From contig NC_135550.1 in assembly GCF_964340395.1 (NCBI RefSeq), positions 21,475,676 to 21,539,675 of the forward strand: a stretch of DNA of 64,000 bases. Reading direction: 5' to 3'. Positions 1 to 10,703 of the stretch are shown here, piece after piece. The notes under the pieces are model-generated. The model worked only from the letters and a program-made list of their open reading frames with translations, searched no databases and was not told where the DNA came from. The position numbers and the translations under genes were made by a program. Origin of the DNA: Glandiceps talaboti. Lineage: Eukaryota; Hemichordata; Enteropneusta; Spengelidae. Every line of letters begins with the position of its first letter. The stretch's first letter is position 1.

Positions 1-827
1 GCACTGTTGTATGGCAAGTTTTGTACGATGCGGATCAATCATCCATCAGGGCATCATCACTAGTCACATTTACAAATTTATCTTATCGCCCAGTGATTTG
101 CAGTTATAATCCCATCCAAGATAATAATGAGTCTTGCATTGCAACCACTGTATAATGTCATTGTGCAACTTGTAACGTTAAATAATGAGAAATAGGTCTG
201 TCCAACGGACGTAGAGGAGGCAGTGTTTTCTTTCGAGCACCGTCCGTCATCAGTCTGATACGCAGTCTGTATACGCTACGATGTTCGACACGTCTTTCCA
301 TCTCATCGCAGCTGGAAAGACGTGTCGAACATCGTAGCGCATATACATCCAGAGCTAACTGCTTACGCTACAGGAAAATCTTTGTATTCAGAAGGCAGAA
401 CGAAACGATCACCAGAACTAAGAACACCTCGAAAGTCAGCTGAATTGATATCAACATTTCGATTGCTCACGACGTACTCAAACTTCAGACATTTTCGAAA
501 CATGTGAGCGGTTTACCACCTAGCACAGTGAACACACTATTTCCCGTGATTCCCATCAACCACGCTCATCGTACATATTACGTACACATATCGTACGGGG
601 GGTTATGGGTATGCAACAGTACTAGAAGAAAAGGGTACCCGTTACCAAATAGAAGTGCGCCATCACACGAGTTAAATTTTTCCGCTAGCCTTGCATACAG
701 TGTTGATCGACGGGGAATTGTAAATAAGGAACGGGAAAGCAAAAATTATCGGAAAAAAAAGGATCGACGCGGGGGTATTCAGGGCACGCGCGCGCTGACC
801 AGAACCAAACATATTTTTTTTTTTGGC
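1..827. other. No gene recognised; contains one long perfect hairpin
   Basis: I see no exon of a known family here. Open frames are short and lack codon structure. The one clear feature is the 27-bp perfect inverted repeat listed separately at 274-339. A run of T at 812-822 comes just before the start of the MITE copy at 828. Confidence 0.6.
274..339. repeat. 27-bp perfect inverted repeat with 12-nt loop
   Basis: Positions 274-300 and 313-339 are exact reverse complements (arm starts CGCTACGATGTTCGACACG), with loop 301-312. The flanks stay nearly complementary (GTATA on the left, ATATAC on the right). The arms have not diverged, so the palindrome is recent or maintained. It may be a small foldback element or a hairpin-RNA source; the sequence does not decide. 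Confidence 0.85.
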
Positions 828-1135
828 CTTATGTCATTACTATGTCTTATCGGTTTATGGTAATTGTGAGTTTGATGAGTGTGTAGACGTTGTCATTCAC
901 ACATTTCAGTTAACGCATTGGTGGTTATTTTTACAAGCCCCTCCTTAAGATGAATATGCATGAAAAATTAGCTATTGTCCTCTGTTTGTGCTTGTCACTA
1001 ATGCGGTTCTCTGATTGGCAGTTATTTATATCCTGATGACATTTGCTAGACCTTGGATGTTCCATCCTCGATAGCGATGTTCGGTCGTGTGTCGTATTGT
1101 ATTGGAAGAACATCCGAGGTCTAGCAGATAGACTA
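828..1135 (+). mobile_element. TAGTCT-MITE, copy 1 (left-truncated)
   Basis: This stretch matches 14272-14572 closely and matches 5788-6085 in reverse complement. It keeps the right terminus ending in CTAGCAGATAGACTA and the subterminal fold GGATGTTCCATC...GGAAGAACATCC, but lacks the left part seen in the complete copy at 14061-14572. It encodes nothing. I infer a non-autonomous DNA transposon; the 9-bp target duplication of copy 3 points to a Mutator-like family. Confidence 0.8.
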
Positions 1136-1137
1136 GG

Positions 1138-2470
1138 ATTGGAGATACCTGAGACAGAGGGTTTTCAAAGTGGAGAGATTATTGCTAGATACCACCAGTA
1201 ACAACCCAACAAAGTATCATTGCAATCAATCAATCAAATCTTTTTCTACTTAAGACTTGTTTACACACAGGGCTGACTGGTACACACAAACAGGCACATA
1301 AGTATACAATAGACACCAGTGGAAAGATAAATAACAAGGCGGAGCCGCATTGTTTATCTTTCCGCCCTGTATCCAACAAGTTCACAGGATGGCAGGATAA
1401 GCTCATCTCACCCTTGCTAGACTAGATTATGATAAAGTACACACTGTCTCACCCCTTGCCAGGCTAGGTGATGATAATATTGAGATAAAAGTGTAGATAT
1501 TCGGATGGGGATACACACAGCATGCAGTGTTCACGGCGAAACAAATAAGCCATGCAACATTCTCCCCTTATACATCCATGCTCATATGAAGACATGTGTA
1601 AAATTCTTTTTTAAATGTTTATCGTTTCTTTTGAATGGCAATGTGTCCCCTCCTTACTGTGCAGTCACTACTCCATTCATGGTGCAGTAGTATGACTTAT
1701 TTTTAATACTACTCTCCACAACTCTTTTTCTCCATAATTAAGTTCTCCTCGTAATTTTGGCATACTATTTTGGTCCGGCCCGTACTCTTGCACTTCATTC
1801 TTCAGACCATGGAGGCTCCCCTTATATTATAAGTTATATACTTCCATGTTCAGGCATACGGTTTCTAACTTTGCTGAACTGGTTTTACTTGAACTACACA
1901 GGTCAACTCAATTCACACCTTCTACCCCCCCCCCCCTCCCTTTGTCTTACACTATCAAATACTGATAAGACTTCAGCAGCAACTCAGACAAGGAGTTCGT
2001 TATAACCCACTACACAAACTTTAATATTAGCTCTGGTAGAGGACTGCTAATCCTGTACATGTCAACCACTGAGTCAACATTTTGACAGCTAAAGGGTATA
2101 AATGTGTCTACAGCACCCTTCAGGCAACTATGAGCAAGTGTAATTTTTAAAGTTACTCATGATGAAAATTTTTTGTTCATAATAACTTTAATCACATCTC
2201 TGTTTTTGGCTACACAGATTAGGTAGGGATTGGAGATACATGAGACAGAGGGTTTTCAAAGTGGAGAGATTATTGCTAGATACCAACAGTAACAACCCAA
2301 CAAAGTATCATTGCAATCAATCAATCAAATCTGTTTCTACTTAAGACTTGTTTACACACAGGTCTGGCCGGTACACACAAACAGGCACATAAATGTGTCT
2401 ACAGCACCCTTCAAGCAACTATGAGCAAGTGTATTTTTTAAAGTTTACTCATGATAAAAAATTTTTGTTC
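1138..2470. repeat. Tandem duplication of about 240 bp, its first copy split by an 800-bp insertion
   Basis: Block A (1138-1301) reappears at 2229-2392, and block B (2098-2180) reappears at 2391-2470. In the second copy A and B are contiguous; in the first they are separated by the element at 1302-2097. The second copy is therefore a natural empty site. Block A contains CAATCAATCAATCAAATC, which resembles, in reverse, the short simple tail of a LINE/SINE retroposon; that assignment is weak. Confidence 0.85.
1302..2097 (+). mobile_element. Element with 5' foldback hairpin, copy 1 (about 800 bp)
   Basis: This matches 10704-11503 over its whole length. The left end starts GTATACAATAGACACC followed by a hairpin with arms GGAAAGATAAAYAACAA and TTGTTTATCTTTCC; the right end reads GCTAAAGGG. 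Compared with the empty site at 2389-2392 the insertion is flanked by ATAA, a likely 4-bp target duplication, although the ends of the other copy leave a base or two uncertain. No coding frame, so it is non-autonomous. The superfamily is not clear. Confidence 0.8.
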
Positions 2471-2690
2471 AAATGATCACAATCGTATCTGTATAGGTGT
2501 CTAAATGAAACTGCACTAAAGAACTGTGGACTATTTTTGTACAAAAATGAAAATATACTAATACCAGTAACTTTCAAATATCTGTAAATAACATGAATAT
2601 TAGCAAAGTTTACTGCTATGGATACTGTTAAAGCACATGTACAAGATCTAAAGTGCACTATGGATACAGTTTATCCGTGATTTTACTTAC
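2471..2690. other. Start of seipin intron 7, no terminal exon visible
   Basis: The donor GTAAGT lies at 2690-2685. Reading leftward on the minus strand I could not find a phase-1 acceptor followed by a convincing C-terminal seipin tail before the repeats begin. Seipin tails are poorly conserved, so a short exon could have been missed. Confidence 0.4.
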
Positions 2691-3048
2691 CGTGTGGTTG
2701 CTGTTCAAGTGCAGTTCTTCCAGTCACTTGTCCTCTATTACCAAAGTCTGGTGGCTGTGGAGCATCATGTAGTCTAAGAGTTACATGTGGTGCTTCTTGT
2801 TCACCATAATCATTAAACCATCGAAGCCAAGAAATAATGGCCACTGTAAACAGTATCAGGAAATTGGTTCCAACACCAAATGTGGCTGTCAGTATTGGCC
2901 ATTCAAACATAAGATATCTAAATAAACAAAACAGTTTAGATAAGACATCACATCAAGAAACCATAAAATAGCAAATCTTGGGTAGACTACAAAAAAATTT
3001 CCCCAGTCAGACATAGACATTTTTTAAGAATTGCACTTTTATGTTGCC

Positions 3049-3109
<61 letters not shown>

Positions 3110-6100
3110 CATATACACAGCTCTACACATAACACGCATTTCAATATATCTAAAGTTAAGAGTAATTTCAAAGTTATTCATGATCACACAATCATGTGTT
3201 GCAATATTTCGTATTGCACTGCACTGCAATGAAAAATACAGAAGACTTTTGAACTGTATCACATACCGATTAAAATGTACTGTGCTGTGTTGAATAATAT
3301 TGAACCACACTATCATATCTCATCCATCATTTTGTATGGTATTGCATTATATTGAACAATATGGAAGTACCACATATTGTATATTATGCTGTATTGTATT
3401 GCATTGCATTGTATTACATTGCATTGCATTGTATTGTATTGTATTGTATTGTATTGTATTGTATTGTATTGTATTGTATTGTATTGTATTGTATTGTATT
3501 GTATTGTATTGTATTGTATTGTATTGTATTGTATTGTATTGCATTGCATTGCACTATGTCATATTATATCACATCATATTATATATTGTATTGTACTCTC
3601 TTGGCTAGGTCATGTTAAATTGTATTGCGGACAAATTTTTCTTTCATTGTATTGTCTTATTACATATACAACTTATTGGAATGACTCACTGCAGTTTGAT
3701 TTCACTATGCTTACCTAAGACCTGTAAAGAGAGTTTTGATTTGATGATGCTTATCTAAGACCTGTGAAGTGGGCTTTGATTTGACTATGCTTACCTAAGA
3801 CCTGTGAAGCGAGCTTGTATTCTTAAGACCGAAGAATAAATCTGAGCACTTTTAGCTTGGACTTCTATTATAGCACCAATAGTTGGTTTGTACTGGAATT
3901 TAAAAATAGATGTATAGAGGGTCAAAGTCAAACAAAGGTCAAATGAAGTAGTGCTATAAGAAATACCATATTTGGTTACATATCCATAAGTGTTGACAAA
4001 GTCTTGGGGAAGAGAAGGAGGAGGTGCTTTCTCACCATCTAAACACTTTATAATGCAAGTATCAAACCAAGTCAACAATTTCTACTTACAGGGCTGTCTT
4101 GAAACTTGTCATAAAGTTCAACTTCCATTACTTGTTTTTCTTCTGAAAAGCCACCAATCAACAGAGGTGCCAGAAAAATTGTTTCCATCAGCTTCAACGT
4201 GAATGATTTGAAATGAAGCATTGCCTAGAAAACAAAAATAACATGATACACCACACTGAATACTACAACACTAGAGAGCCCCATGACACATGGGTACAAC
4301 ATGTACAAGTATAGAATACTCAAGTCATTGGTATGCTTTGAATGTTTGCATTACAATATTCTCTGTAGTCACACTCTTATGAGCACAGTGCATGAAAGTG
4401 CAGCAGAATATAGCCCAAGTACCAACACTGGTACTCATGCAAGTCAGAAACATCTTTTCTCTAAAATACTATGCAACTGCACACATTTTAGGTTACAAAC
4501 TGACAAAATGATTAGAATAAGGATGAAGTTGATAAATTCAACAAAAGACAGTTTTCCTACACACAGACTGCAAAGCATTGCTACTTGACATTTGGTATCT
4601 TTCCAACATGTATATATTGTGAATCTTACTGACTTCATTGCCAACATTGACACCTTCAGGCTAACTATCTAGTATACCATTTATGCTGTTCAAACTATAA
4701 TGTCAACATTTATCATTTCTAGCAATGTGCTGCATCTTCACTTAACTTGTATTTAGCATACTAACCGGTCTGGAGGACATAGAAATGAACTCATCGCCAT
4801 CTGAATAAAATGATATTTTCACCATAAAGACACCTGTGAAAAGGAAAAGACACTTCTATCATCAAATGAGAATAACATTCAATATTGAAGACTGACAAAG
4901 CAATCTATATGTGCCTTACAAACAATGTCTAGATATTATCAATAATATATTTATCAGATTCTTTATTTCAAAATCACACTCCATACTCCATAAGACACAC
5001 TTTGGAGTTTAATTTCAATTAACCACAACTCACATTTTTTTCCACTAATTGAAGGATTTTCACGATAGAACATACTGACACAGCAGCATCAAATTGAGGT
5101 TCAAGCTTAATACTAAGATAGACCTAAACTAAAATTTTGTTGTGACATGTTGATATAAACTATTGAATGGACATTAGTTTAATTATATAACTCTCAATTG
5201 GGTGGTACTTCTGATAGCTAGTTTTTTTTCAAGTGCCCACACACTTTAATCTTGAGGGTGATTAGATACATATCCACACAACAGAGGCCCCACTGTCATC
5301 CACTAGTGTACTCTACAACATTGAACAACAATAGTTTTAGTTTGTGTGTATCTTAGTACACAAAACCTCAACTGCCACTGTAGTATGACCACATATATAT
5401 ACTATAATATGCATGATTACCATACATGCATAGAAATATCAATTATATGATTATATGCATTTGCACAATCTGCCTGACACATAAATACTAGTGTCTTCCA
5501 CACAAGTGTTCGATACTTACCAATGTTTTCATTGACTGGTGACTGTGGCATTTCTAGATTCAACATCACTCTGTACGGCTGACCTCTCATTAAGAACTGT
5601 TAGATGAACAAGAGACAATATAAAAAAGGGAAAAAGAAATGAATTGTTCATTTTGAATTATGAGAACTCTGAAATCAAAAGAAAGTAAACCTTGTCAAAT
5701 ATAATTTGTAATGTCATTATTCAAAAATGTATGAAAGGGACAATATGGTAGACTATAGGTATTTTAGAATGTTGACATGACATGTGCTAGTCTATCTGCT
5801 AGACCTAGGATGTTCTTCCGATAGAATACGACACACGACCAAACATCGCTATCGAGGATGGAACATCCAAGGTCTAGCAAATGTCATCAGGATATAAATA
5901 ACTGCCAATCAGAGAACCGTATTAGCGACAAGCACAAACAGAGGACAATAGCTAATATTTCATGCATATTCATCTTAAGGAGGGGCTTGTAAAAATAACC
6001 ACCAATGCGTTAACTAAAATGTGTGAATGACAACGTCTACACACTCATCAAACACAATTACCATAAACCGATAAGACATAGTAATGACATAAGTGTGTTT

Positions 6101-8918
6101 GTCAACACCTGCATGCAGAGATTGAATATATTAAAGTATACTACTCCATCTAACCACAATGGACTTCATCTAGAGGGGATATGGGAATTGGATATGTCCA
6201 TGCATCTCTCCATATTCTACATCTCTGCCATTTGTAGCCTGGTGTATGTGCTTCCCAGGTTGTTATCAAAATCGGGTGAAAATTGGACATACATTTCATA
6301 AAATTATATTTACACAATATTTCAGGAGCTACATTCTGTTGATTCAAGTGTCTACACCCTTACCTTATGTAAAATAGAATCCTATTCTTGGACATTTTCA
6401 AAAGAGACATTTACTTTTATCTCCAAGATCATGCCTTCATATGCATAGCTGCTTCAAAACTCACAAAAATTTGACAATCAGACATTTTTGTAATTGAGAT
6501 TTTACTTGAAGTTGTTGATGTCATTTGAAAAACACTAGAATTTAGCCGGATTTTCCATAGCCAACTATAACTTCATTTTTTTTTACAAATCATCAAGAAA
6601 TGTTTATTGATATCTGGGGAAAACTTTAATAGTTGTTCTTGGACACGCAACACAACCCAATAACTTAATTGGGTTCAACTAATTTTTATAGTACCTTACC
6701 TGTTGTCTTTGAGAGGGTTCATCGAGTAAAGTAACATTTGCTGTGGGATATGGACATGCTGCCTTCCAAAGGGTGCCCTCTGAACAATCACTGCAACAAA
6801 AAATAATAGCATGGAAATTAACCTATCACTTATCAAAAAGTTAACAAACAATTTCAATGTCTTTTTGATTAAACACCATTTCATGGCCAATAAACTCCCA
6901 TTCATGAGATTTAACAGTGTCTTTGAAGAGATTAGATGCTTTCTTTTCCCATGGACTTCCTGTATGTTGACCTTTTCTTTTGTTTATGTTATCATTTTGA
7001 GGATTTTCTCTCAGGTTTTGGTTGTGTTCTCTTCTTTCTTACACTTTCGCTCTGCTTCTTTGTCTTTTCTTCATTGTTTTATTTACTTATATTTTCACAG
7101 ATGATCTAGTCTATCTAATTTCATTTCGTTGGTAAGGGTTATTTCGATTTTTCGGTTTGAGTATTGTTCATTTTTTCACATATTTTCCAATCTGACGTAA
7201 CTGACACTGTTCCACACTTTCTCTTATGTCAATTTCATTTCAACATTTTCAACAGATACTACACTTAAAAACTAAAGATTTTGAAAAATAAATTCCCCAA
7301 ACTGCTATACACCCTGGGGTGAAAGCTCTATGCCCAACTAAATTCTTTAAAAACCAAAAGTACACTACTGTTTTACCAACTAGATGATGCACTTTAAGTT
7401 CGGATATAAGGATATTGTCTTGAAACGGACTATATAATAACCAAGAATTCATGTAATCCGAAACGCTGTTACTGTCATTGATAATGCTCCAATAAATAAA
7501 ATATAGGAAATTCAAAACCAACACTGTGAATCCCAGGTGTGAATCTGACATAAGATTCATTGCATGGTATGTTATATGTAAATTTTAAGTACTTATGCAA
7601 ATATTACCTTTACTTGTACCATAGACCCTACACCAAGTGTAGGGTCTATGCTTGTACACTATCACAGACAATCACAAGTAAGAACCTTCTTACTTGTCTG
7701 TGACACTACTATGCAAACATTGCATGCTTTGAACATTCTTGGATGTTTTTATCAGACATTTGGGCATTTTCATTTCATTCATAGTGAGGATGCCTACATG
7801 TCTAATAATAGACATGTAAACAGCTTTCAAGTTCATAGCTACTTTTAGTTGAACGGGATTACCCCAACACAAGGTTTTCGACTGATAAACTTAAACTCAA
7901 AGGGCAATTTAGCCAAACAGAGTCTTTTAAAAATTCATATTTTAATAGAATTGTACCCCTCTGGAATCTGCTCAGGCGAGTCACGATGTTAGACATGCGG
8001 AGAGTGTCTCTGCTTTTAAATCTGAGCTTTCATAGTTTTATCACCAGAAATTTCTGAATTCTTTTGAACCATCTGTTTTTTGTACATGGTCGTCTGTTTG
8101 TAAATGCCGTAACTGCAAAACTTGTTGATGTCAATGTCTATGTTATCATTTTCTGTGTTTGCAAATTTGCTCTGTTAATTTATTTCAGTTAATTTTTTTG
8201 ATGTTGGTTGGACACAAGTGGAGGTGCTTGGCACCTGTTTGTTCATTCCATTCACAGGCTACCTTTTGTTGTTATAGTTGTATTTTTATTCTTTGCTAGT
8301 TCTGTATCTGTTTGAATACTGGAGACTGTCTCACAATTGAGCAAAAATCCTCCAGAGGGATGTGTGCACTATGTTTGTTTTAATCACGCGGATCACAGAG
8401 TGATGACAATGCGGACTTAAATTGTTCTGGTGATTTACACTCTGGTAGTGCATTCCAATCTTTTATGGTCTTTGGTATGAATGAATTTTTGTAGATTTCG
8501 GTATTACAACTTGGTATGATGGAGAGTTTTAGTGTGTCTATTTCTGGATGGTCTGTTGTTAAATTGAATATTAAAGTAGCTGCTACTTTTTTTGTGATAT
8601 GTATGGTTTTTCTGTCTTGGCTAGATCAATTGTTAATATTGTTTCATTATTGTGTAAATCACGTTTTGCCTGTGATGAAGAGTAATAAATAAAAAAAATA
8701 AAAAAAATAAAACTGTACCTGTAGTGAAGATGCACTGGTCGGACATGTTCAACCGTTGGCATGTAAGCGTAGTAAAAACTGCCGTACAAGAAGATGGATA
8801 CCCATAGTATAAGCACGATAACTGAAGAATAGAAAACAAATTTCGCAGTGGTAGACCTGACCCAAATAAACCAGGTATAAGCACTTGTGTTCAGGCTTCG
8901 AACGTACGAACTCAACAT
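2691..8918 (-). CDS. BSCL2: Seipin, lipid-droplet assembly protein (C-terminal end not found)
   Basis: Coding exons on the minus strand: 8918-8719, 6790-6700, 5596-5521, 4833-4766, 4224-4090, 3892-3795, 2917-2691; phases agree at every join (about 298 residues). The family is an ER membrane protein that forms oligomers at ER-lipid droplet contacts and organises droplet growth. Visible: first membrane segment at about residues 29-50 followed by [13 protein letters not shown], a lumenal beta-sandwich domain with RGQPYRV and [16 protein letters not shown], the block [10 protein letters not shown], and a second membrane segment at about 228-250. Sequon N85-V-T matches the human N88-V-S glycosylation site whose loss causes motor neuropathy. 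Start: ATG at 8918 with A at -3 and an in-frame stop upstream. The last exon ends in phase 1, so at least one more coding exon must exist, either in 1-2690 or outside the window. Confidence 0.93.
3051..3108. repeat. (AC)n microsatellite
   Basis: A nearly pure AC dinucleotide run of about 58 bp inside seipin intron 6. Confidence 0.95.
3385..3552. repeat. (GTATT)n pentanucleotide satellite
   Basis: A five-base unit GTATT is repeated more than 20 times without a break in the centre (about 3431-3540), with GCATT variants at both edges. It lies in seipin intron 6 and gives rise to spurious long frames on both strands. Confidence 0.97.
3695..3815. repeat. 40-bp tandem repeat that includes the seipin exon-6 end and its splice donor
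   Basis: The block containing TTACCTAAGACCTGT begins at 3711, 3751 and 3791, exactly 40 bp apart. The 3791 copy is the real exon 6/intron 6 junction (minus strand CTTAG|GTAAGC). The 3711 copy keeps an intact GTAAGC; the 3751 copy reads ATAAGC and has lost the GT. Confidence 0.9.
5788..6145 (-). mobile_element. TAGTCT-MITE, copy 2, inside seipin intron 2
   Basis: Reverse-complement match to 14215-14572, starting at the terminus TAGTCTATCTGCTAGACC. Similarity stops near 6145, so the distal terminus is missing. It sits between seipin exons 2 and 3. Confidence 0.8.
7614..7656. mobile_element. Micro-palindrome with CCATAGAC ends, copy 1
   Basis: A perfect 14-bp stem, CATAGACCCTACAC (7620-7633) and its complement (7637-7650), with a 3-nt loop. 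It is bracketed by the direct repeat CTTGTA (7614-7619 and 7651-7656). Because the flanks repeat directly rather than inversely, they look like a target-site duplication. Same terminal arms as 11383-11427 and 16603-16633. Confidence 0.7.
7663..7702. repeat. Second hairpin next to the micro-palindrome
   Basis: Arms CACAGACA and CAAGTAAGAA (7663-7684, with a 4-nt bulge) pair with TTCTTACTTG and TCTGTG (7687-7702). It lies 7 bp from the previous hairpin, in seipin intron 1, and shares no terminal motif with it. Confidence 0.75.
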
Positions 8919-8937
8919 AGTCACCGTCCTCTCTGTT

Positions 8938-8955
8938 TCACATTGCAGCCATTAT
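8938..8955 (-). promoter_or_regulatory. YY1-like site and four-codon upstream frame before seipin
   Basis: Minus strand reads ATAATGGCTGCAATGTGA. ATAATGGCTGC resembles the YY1 motif often found at metazoan start sites, and the ATG inside it (8952) opens a frame of four codons ending at TGA 8938, 20 bp before the seipin start. The same GCAGCCATT core occurs before ZNF318 at 32404. If transcription starts further upstream, this uORF could damp translation. Motif match only. Confidence 0.45.
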
Positions 8956-9418
8956 GATTGTGTTTATTGACATGTGACGAAACAAATAGACGTTGAGGGC
9001 GCTGTCACAAGGACAATGATTATTATAATCATCATCACATACATAATATCAAAACATACCACATCTCATACACATATCAATCTTATACTAAAATCTGATG
9101 TAGGAATACAGCTAGATTAAAACAAGCAGAATTTACGGCTGGGTGGGGAGGGGCGTGAAGACAACGTAATTTCAAAAAATGCTAGGTTATCGTTTTAGCC
9201 ATAAATTAAAATTTATCGTGTATACTCATTTTGTAAGTTTATGTGTTCCATAATGAATTAATTCTGCTGCAGCCTTTTAAAAACAATTCCACAGTTTAAA
9301 AAAAATGAAATATGTATGCTGAGTACAAGTTCTCTTATAACTGTTCACGTAAAATATCACACATATCGACAGAGCATTTATTTCATCTTTAAAGTTTGAT
9401 ACTGAACAAACGCAGCTG

Positions 9419-9749
9419 CACTCTAAAGATTTTGACGCTTCGGACGCGTCCCATGTGTTCAGTTTAGCTTCGTGTGTGTCCAAACATAAAACACTAGTGT
9501 TCAGATCTAGAATGTATGTGTTCTATTCTTGTTCTGAACACTTACTTTGTGTTCAAAAACTGTTACAGTGTTCTGATGCGTCAACAGTGTTCTGGTTTAT
9601 ACGATTTTGAACATATATTATGCGTTCAAAAATAAAAAACACTTCTAAATCTGAACACATGCGTTCTAGTATTTATATTGAACACATATACTACGTTCAA
9701 AATCTGTTACAATTAAGTGTTCAGGAACTGAACACATTACTTTAGAGTG
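9419..9749. mobile_element. 331-bp MITE packed with GTTC/GAAC motifs
   Basis: Terminal inverted repeats CACTCTAAAG (9419-9428) and CTTTAGAGTG (9740-9749). The interior has about 16 GTGTTC/GAACAC-type hexamers in both orientations, many next to TGTTCTG or CTGAACAC. No coding frame. It lies 0.5-0.8 kb upstream of seipin. Confidence 0.7.
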
Positions 9750-10703
9750 TGCTGTTAGCTATTCTAGAGTTACGTGCACAGCTGATACCAGTTCAAAATG
9801 AGTCTTGAATATTATTTTTTATTGAAGTCTTGAACAATTATTTTTCATTCAGCTACAATTATTTTTCATTCAACCCATTCAGAAAAGCTACGCCGACTTT
9901 GATAACGCTACGCAGCTGTCAATCAACATATGTAGTACACACGAACCTCAGTGACACGAACGAACTAATCCTAATAGCGCTTACATTATCTCCAAAATAA
10001 ACACGATAGCTGAAAATCACAATAGTGACGATTACATCGAGTACAAATATTCTCTGTGTCGTACCGTAGCCGAAGAATAATTGACATCTTACTCATCCTG
10101 ACTGCAAGTTCAGACTGACTGTTCTAAACTTTTACTGCACAGTTTATAACATGTTACAACGTTGCAGCATCATTTCACACCCATTTCTATACACAACCGC
10201 ACCACCCTTGGTGCACGTGATCCATTGCTATGAAGTGTTGATAGATAGAACTTCTGTCAGTGTCACGTTTTCCAATTCAGTCTTCGTACGATCGTGGCTT
10301 CGACTATCAAAAAATTTCAATGGCCAATAAAGTATGTGTGCCATATGTCGAAAGAAGAACAGTTGCCCTACGATTATCCATTTATGAGCTCAGCATTGTT
10401 CTAATTTACAACACAGTATTTGTACAATACAATACAATTCAAACTACCTCGAAGTATATATAAACTACGAGTTTATATTGTCTTGATTTTGTATTATACA
10501 GTAATTGTTAGTGTCGCATTTCTTTTGAAAATGGTTTCAATTCTGAATACAACGAGATTCGCATTGTTTGAATATGCAACAATAAAATGTTCACATTGTA
10601 TAGCAAAAATTTCAACTAAGTAAAGGAGCCTGAAGTTCGGTATATTGGATATTTTTACTCTTCAACTGTACAATTTAACAAATCAGATGATCATGAAATA
10701 CTA
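9750..10703. other. No gene or element recognised
   Basis: AT-rich sequence with no splice-flanked coding frame. The only frames are about 67 residues and overlap each other without family resemblance. Confidence 0.5.

Noticed and set aside
3300-3718. Cys/Ile/Val/Leu-rich frames of about 100 residues
   Set aside because: These are products of the (GTATT)n array, open on both strands.
8919-8924. Seipin start two codons earlier at 8924
   Set aside because: The codon at 8924 is GTG; the first in-frame ATG is at 8918.
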